Part shown: positions 59,936 to 64,000 of the stretch, piece by piece
How the letters are laid out: each line of letters starts with the position of its first letter
Position numbering within the stretch: position 1 is the stretch's first letter
DNA from: Oopsacas minuta
Taxonomy: Eukaryota; Porifera; Hexactinellida; Lyssacinosida; Leucopsacidae
Assembly: GCA_024704765.1 (NCBI GenBank)
Contig: JAKMXF010000323.1
Coordinates: 62,001-126,000, forward strand
Length of the DNA: 64,000 nt
Direction of reading: 5' to 3'
Translations under genes and position numbers: made by a program
Notes under the pieces: model-generated
What the model was told of the DNA's origin: nothing
Databases searched by the model: none
What the model saw: the letters and a program-made list of their open reading frames with translations, nothing else

Positions 59936-61428
59936 ATTCGTTCACAACATAGAACCTTTTATGAATTCAAAACGCATTAGATGTAGTTGCTTCAATGATC
60001 CTGATGTCTTTTCCTATATTTGTGGTGAATATATGGGAAAGGAACATCGTTTTAATATAAGAGATGTAACCAAAATAGCAAGTGTTATCTTAGCAGCCGA
60101 TTCAAATCCCCACTAAATTACCTTTTTCTCAAAAAGTATGGCTTCTATTTTGAAAAGAACCATGCCAGTGTCAAGAGGAAAGTTAGTACATTTCATATCA
60201 TCACTCATAATCACCAAATTTTGTATGGTGAGTAAGCAATTTTGCAGTACATTTTGGTCGAGGTTTTTTATTAATATCTCCTGAAATAATTGTGATAATA
60301 ACTTCTCATTTTAATCATATTTACATCTCACTTGGTACATTGTGTATATCCAATTTGAAATTAAATTAATTATTTTTGAAAAAGTTATGAATGCCCGAAC
60401 TTTACATAGGAATTACATAGATGACCAGTTTGTACTATCAATAATGAAGTATGTATGACATTACAGTGTACGTAAATTTTGATAAGGATTTAGTATCATT
60501 TTCAATTCTATAGTTCCAATTCTATTGTGGTTTCTAGATAATAATCCAAAGATATTTGAAATATAATAAATAAACAACACCATTGTAATGACAGTTATCA
60601 TACATTATACAAAACATTACTTTTTGAATAGAAAAGAGTAAGCAAATCGAAAAGTATTACAAGATACTAATTAACCAGATATTATAGTTTGTCTGTCTAT
60701 CTTTCTGCATTGAACTGATTGATGAACTAATGAGAAATACTGATCGAATTTCCCTTGTGTATTAGGACAGACTAAACCTGAAACAGGTGGTACTATTTAT
60801 GCAAAATCTTTATAGCTATATAAGGAAGAGTAACAAATATCTTGACCAGATAAGATTTGAAGAGACGATCAACACTTCGATTTGTAATTATTAATGCCAG
60901 AATGGTAAGAGAATCGAGAGTTAACTCCAGGACATGGGTCTCCAAATGAATGCACCAAAAATAGATAGTAACTTCTTTCTGATTCAAATTTGTACAAATT
61001 GTAAAATTAATGTTTGTAAGAGAGATTTGTAGATATAATTCCTAGATTGATTAAGATAATTGTAAGGATAAGATTATAGATATCATGTTCATTGTTTACT
61101 TTACTCTGAATATATCTTCCAGAACTTTGCATATTGGTGTTGTGTTAGTTTCAAATCCTGCATAATATAATCCAGCCTTTAAACGTATCTTGGTTAGAGA
61201 AAAGGTCATATAATAGTTCCATATAATCTAACTGTCGATACATATACGTATATACTTACATTTGTGATTTTTGTCACAATCAATTTACATATTTAGATGA
61301 GATCTCACAAAATATTCAAAATTCATCTATACAAAATATTTATTGTTTCACTAATAATCTTGTTGGTAAATATATAATTTTCGCTGCCATAAATTGAAAC
61401 CAATGATTAGGTTGCTTTTAATAATAAA

Positions 61429-62268
61429 TTAGAGATAGTATGGGCTGGTAATGATTACCTCATTCAGAATATCACCATCATCTAGGGTTGGGACAAGTGA
61501 CACACGATTAACGTTATATTTATCGATGACAACACTAGTTTCTGAGTGACCAATATCAAGTGCAAGTTTAGATAACATGTTTGGATGTGAATCAACTAAC
61601 AACGGAATTTTTGAAGAGTTAACCGTGCCCAGTTTTTCAGATAGAGTTGAATGAAATGAAAATATTAGATCCTTATTTGCTCGAATGGCTAAAGCAAGGT
61701 TAAGAAATTCCTCGAGTGTGCAACTGTGAAAATGAGATAAGCATTTCCTAACAAATCCAAAATACGACAGTTGGTGTTGCCAACAAATATCCATACTTCA
61801 AATTAGCAACTATCTCTCTTAACAAGCCTGAAGTTTCTTAGTGCTCATATAGAAACTTATTAAATTTTTTGCACTCCTCATAGATTATCCAATTAATGAG
61901 CATGAATTCGCCACTAATGCGTGGACATTCTGACCCTAAAAATTTCAGTGCGTCTAACCATAGAAGATTATCACAATCAATGTACGTCCAAAAGAGGGCA
62001 TCGGTGACCTCAGTCTGAGGAGGGGAAGAAGACAGGGTGCTCTTCAAACTATATAGTTCAGGTCGTTCGCAACCAGATGCCAATAACCTAAGAATTTGCT
62101 ATTTGACACTTCCCGCTCCAAGCTATCTACACTAAAATCTGTATCTAATTGACTACTACTAATATTACTAGGATCTAAAGTATTAACATAAATACTATCT
62201 GAATCTAACCTGGTGCTAACGTGTTCCACAGCCAACTGGAATATATCAGTACTGGAATCGCTATTCAA
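61429..62268 (-). CDS. Unrecognised ORFs inside the 3.4-kb element
   Basis: Three minus-strand ORFs lie in order: 62268-62044 (74 aa, acidic and Ser-rich, MNSDSSTDIFQLAVEHVSTR), 62083-61838 (81 aa, MASGCERPELYSLKSTLSSS, with WTYIDCDNLLWLDALKFLG) and 61794-61429 (121 aa, MDICWQHQLSYFGFVRKCLS, with ALDIGHSETSVVIDKYNVNR). They may be parts of one protein separated by frame changes or introns. No DDE motif, zinc finger or membrane segment is clear. Because they are the only long ORFs in the element they could derive from its transposase or from captured host sequence. Confidence 0.35.
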
Positions 62269-62578
62269 CTACGCTGTTACCTTCCATACTTTGTTTATAT
62301 AATCCTGAAAATGATTGCGATTTAATTTCCATTTAAGCAGAGAGGAGCACGAGTGTTTGGTTTATTCTTATTGAATATGAGAATGGATAACTTTCCCCAT
62401 ACTGACTTCGCCCTTCGCCTGTCTCCGTTATCCAAAGCTACCTTAAGTTTATCAAATCATTGTAGCACAGTTGGGTAATTGCAGTAACAAATTGTTCCAG
62501 AGACGTCATGGTTGGAAGTAAGAACACAATCTATGCCAAAAAGAACGACTAATTTTCTGACACATTTGCATATAACTA

Positions 62579-62761
62579 CAGTCAACTCCCCTTATATCGG
62601 AAACAAGGAACAGCAACAATCACTTCTATATATGCAGATTTAAATATAACCGATGACATTTATGTTTCTTTAACGATTTGTGACTATATTTGTATAATCT
62701 CAGACTTCGATATAGCGAAGATTTCTAATTATCCATGTTCGATATACCAGGGAGTTGACTG
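62579..62761. mobile_element. Short MITE, 183 bp, pogo/Tigger-like ends
   Basis: The left end CAGTCAACTCCCCTTATATCG and the inverted right end CAGTCAACTCCCTGGTATATCG match. TA precedes the left end (62577-62578); the right end is followed by TGTA. It sits inside the 3.4-kb element. Confidence 0.65.
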
Positions 62762-64000
62762 TGTAACATTACAAAATTAATTAAGAAAGATACTCACATG
62801 ATTGAATTGAAATGAAATTTAGTAGGACTGTTTGTAAGAAGAAAATTTGTGGAAGAAATGAAGTTGAAATAAAATGAAGTTGAAGAATATCAAAAGTATT
62901 AAGGTTGTGAGAAACGAAATAAATCAATTACAGTGCTACAAATGCTGGTTGATTGATATTACATTCTTAATTTAATACTAAGTTCAAAAATCTAAACTGA
63001 GATAACTGGTCCTAATAATTGAGAAGGAATACATTTGACCTCAAGAATTTAGTCATAACAAGTAAATTTACACTAAGAATATTCAAGCAATCAATACATA
63101 GCTACAAAGCATACAAATCATCAAGCAAAAACTGGTCGTCTATGTAATTCCTATGTAAAGTTCGGGCGTTCATAACTTTATCAAAAATAATTAATTTAAT
63201 TTCAAATTGGATATACACAATGTACCAAGTGAGATGTAAATATGATTAAAATGAGAAGTTATTATCACAATTATTTCAGGAGATATTAATAAAAAACCTC
63301 GACCATAATGTACTGCAAAACTGCTTACTCACCATACAAAATTTGGTGATTATGAGTGATGATATGAAATGTACTAACTTTCCTCTTGACACTGGCATGG
63401 TTCTTTTCAAAATAGAAGCCATACTTTTTGAGAAAAAGGTAATTTAGTGGGGATTTGAATCGGCTGCTGAATCGGCTGCTAAGATAACACTCGTACCAAA
63501 ATGGCTTATCAGGCTTACTTTGGTATGAAATTAGGCGATCAGGATAAGTCATAGAGCCCTTGCAAAGTGTGCAAATATTGCACAGAAACCCTCCGCCTAT
63601 GGACCCAAGGAAAAGCCAAATCCATGAAGTTTGGGGTACCAATGGTTGGGCGAGGGCCCAAGAACCATCACTATGACTGCTACTTCTCATGGTTAAAATG
63701 TCTGGATGGAACCGACAGGAAAAGAATTCGTAGCAATACCCTGACATACATTCTGCAAGACGCCCAATTCCACACTGCAGCGAAATTCAGGTGCCTGTTT
63801 TTAAGTCTTACCTGATACTGCGTTTACTGAGGCAATTGATGAATCGTCGGAAAGCACTTACTGTAGCAATAGCTGTAATGAGTTATTACAGATAAGTAAA
63901 GCGAGTCTTTCACACAGGGGCAGCTCAAATACTTAGTGAGAGACTTAGGTTTGTCAAAAGATGATTCAGAGATCCTGGATTCCCGTCTCAGTGAACATCA

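Larger units (their letters stand above)
60077..63494. mobile_element. 3.4-kb element with ~360-bp inverted repeats, 8-bp TSD
   Basis: Left arm 60077-60431 and right arm 63130-63494 are inverted copies of about 355-365 bp. Shared blocks include CACTAAATTACCTTTTTCTC, CAAAATTTTGTATGGTGAGT and CCCGAACTTTACATAGGAAT. ACCAAAAT lies outside both (60069-60076 and 63495-63502). The right arm has an extra GAATCGGCTGCT copy near its end, and the very tips (AGCAAGTG against ACGAGTG) differ slightly. The insertion splits FCYICGE copy 3. The arms are long, as in Mutator-like or other terminal-repeat-rich elements. I cannot assign a superfamily. Confidence 0.88.
59940..64000 (+). pseudogene. FCYICGE family protein, copy 3, split by insertion
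   Basis: 59940-60076 encodes MNSKRIRCSCFNDPDVFSYI then CGEYMGKEHRFNIRDVTK. After the 3.4-kb insert, 63503-63815 encodes AYQAYFGMKLGDQDKS, a TAG stop at about 63551, CKVCKYCTETLRLWTQGKAK and SMKFGVPMVGRGPKNHHYDC. About 63925-64000 gives YLVRDLGLSKDDSEILGSRL then SEH in a shifted frame and runs off the window. The order FxYICGE, GDQDKSW, CxxCxxTLxxW, VPMVWREP, LVRDLGLSK is the N-terminal half of the same family as copies 1 and 2. A complete downstream half may lie beyond 64000. Sequence close to the family pattern suggests this is the youngest of the three copies. Confidence 0.75.

Noticed and set aside
1-64000. CRISPR arrays, operons, rRNA.
   Set aside because: No regular spacer-repeat pattern, bacterial gene layout or rRNA-like segment was seen; the content is eukaryotic.

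Overview
The window looks like AT-rich nuclear DNA of an invertebrate animal. It holds no long intact host gene. Nearly all recognisable coding sequence is decayed transposase or other mobile-element protein: Tc1/mariner, hAT, a P-element-like copy, Helitron with PIF1-type helicase, and a Transib/RAG1-like pair. Multicopy uncharacterised proteins known from arthropod and cnidarian genomes also occur. The one clear candidate for a host exon is a bHLH exon with consensus splice signals (8632-9098, minus). The density of TA-flanked mariners suggests an arthropod, perhaps a parasitic copepod; this is inference, not proof.

Layout. 0.15-1.0 kb: P-element-like transposase remnant. 1.08-2.12 kb: 1.04-kb foldback element with a 7-bp duplication. 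2.9-3.8 kb: GC-rich relic of unknown origin. 5.5-6.6 kb: mariner (minus). 7.0-8.6 kb: PIF1/Helitron-type helicase relic. 8.6-9.1 kb: bHLH exon. 11.4-13.7 kb: large multicopy protein relic (minus). 15.0-16.8 kb: element encoding the FCYICGE/SDEHGERFHQDI protein family, bounded by inverted repeats. 16.9-17.6 kb: unknown ORF pair. 18.0-19.0 kb: Tc1. 20.0-21.2 kb: hAT with BED finger and 8-bp duplication. 22.6-26.3 kb: Helitron Rep/helicase relic (minus), broken by a complete mariner and a hAT-like MITE. 28.2-29.5 kb: nearly intact 1.3-kb mariner-like element. 30.6-32.7 kb: element with the same termini as the 1.04-kb foldback. 32.7-33.6 kb: mariner relic. 33.6-42.3 kb: three-level nest. 42.5-43.4 kb: 0.9-kb palindromic foldback. 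44.4-47.7 kb: pogo-like MITE and two mariners. 49.5-50.5 kb: Tc1. 54.6-57.0 kb: second FCYICGE copy split by a mariner. 57.2-58.6 kb: mariner related to the one at 28.2 kb. 58.9-59.2 kb: zinc-finger fragment. 59.9-64 kb: third FCYICGE copy, split by a 3.4-kb element with about 360-bp inverted repeats.

The main result is the nest at 33.6-42.3 kb. A hAT element (8-bp duplication TTGTAGAC) was interrupted by a RAG1/Transib-like transposon (5-bp duplication TAACT). That transposon was interrupted inside its own transposase gene by a second, diverged RAG1/Transib-like transposon (5-bp duplication TGATG). All four RAG1-like termini begin exactly with CACAGTG, the V(D)J recombination-signal heptamer. 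Three of the four carry AAAT exactly 23 bp after it. The proteins show the RAG1-core landmarks: SDGLDGSG, the CxxC pair, HKLLAH, and E-x-x-NKLxRR. Conceptual removal of the inner element plus one TGATG brings the outer transposase back into one frame across the junction.
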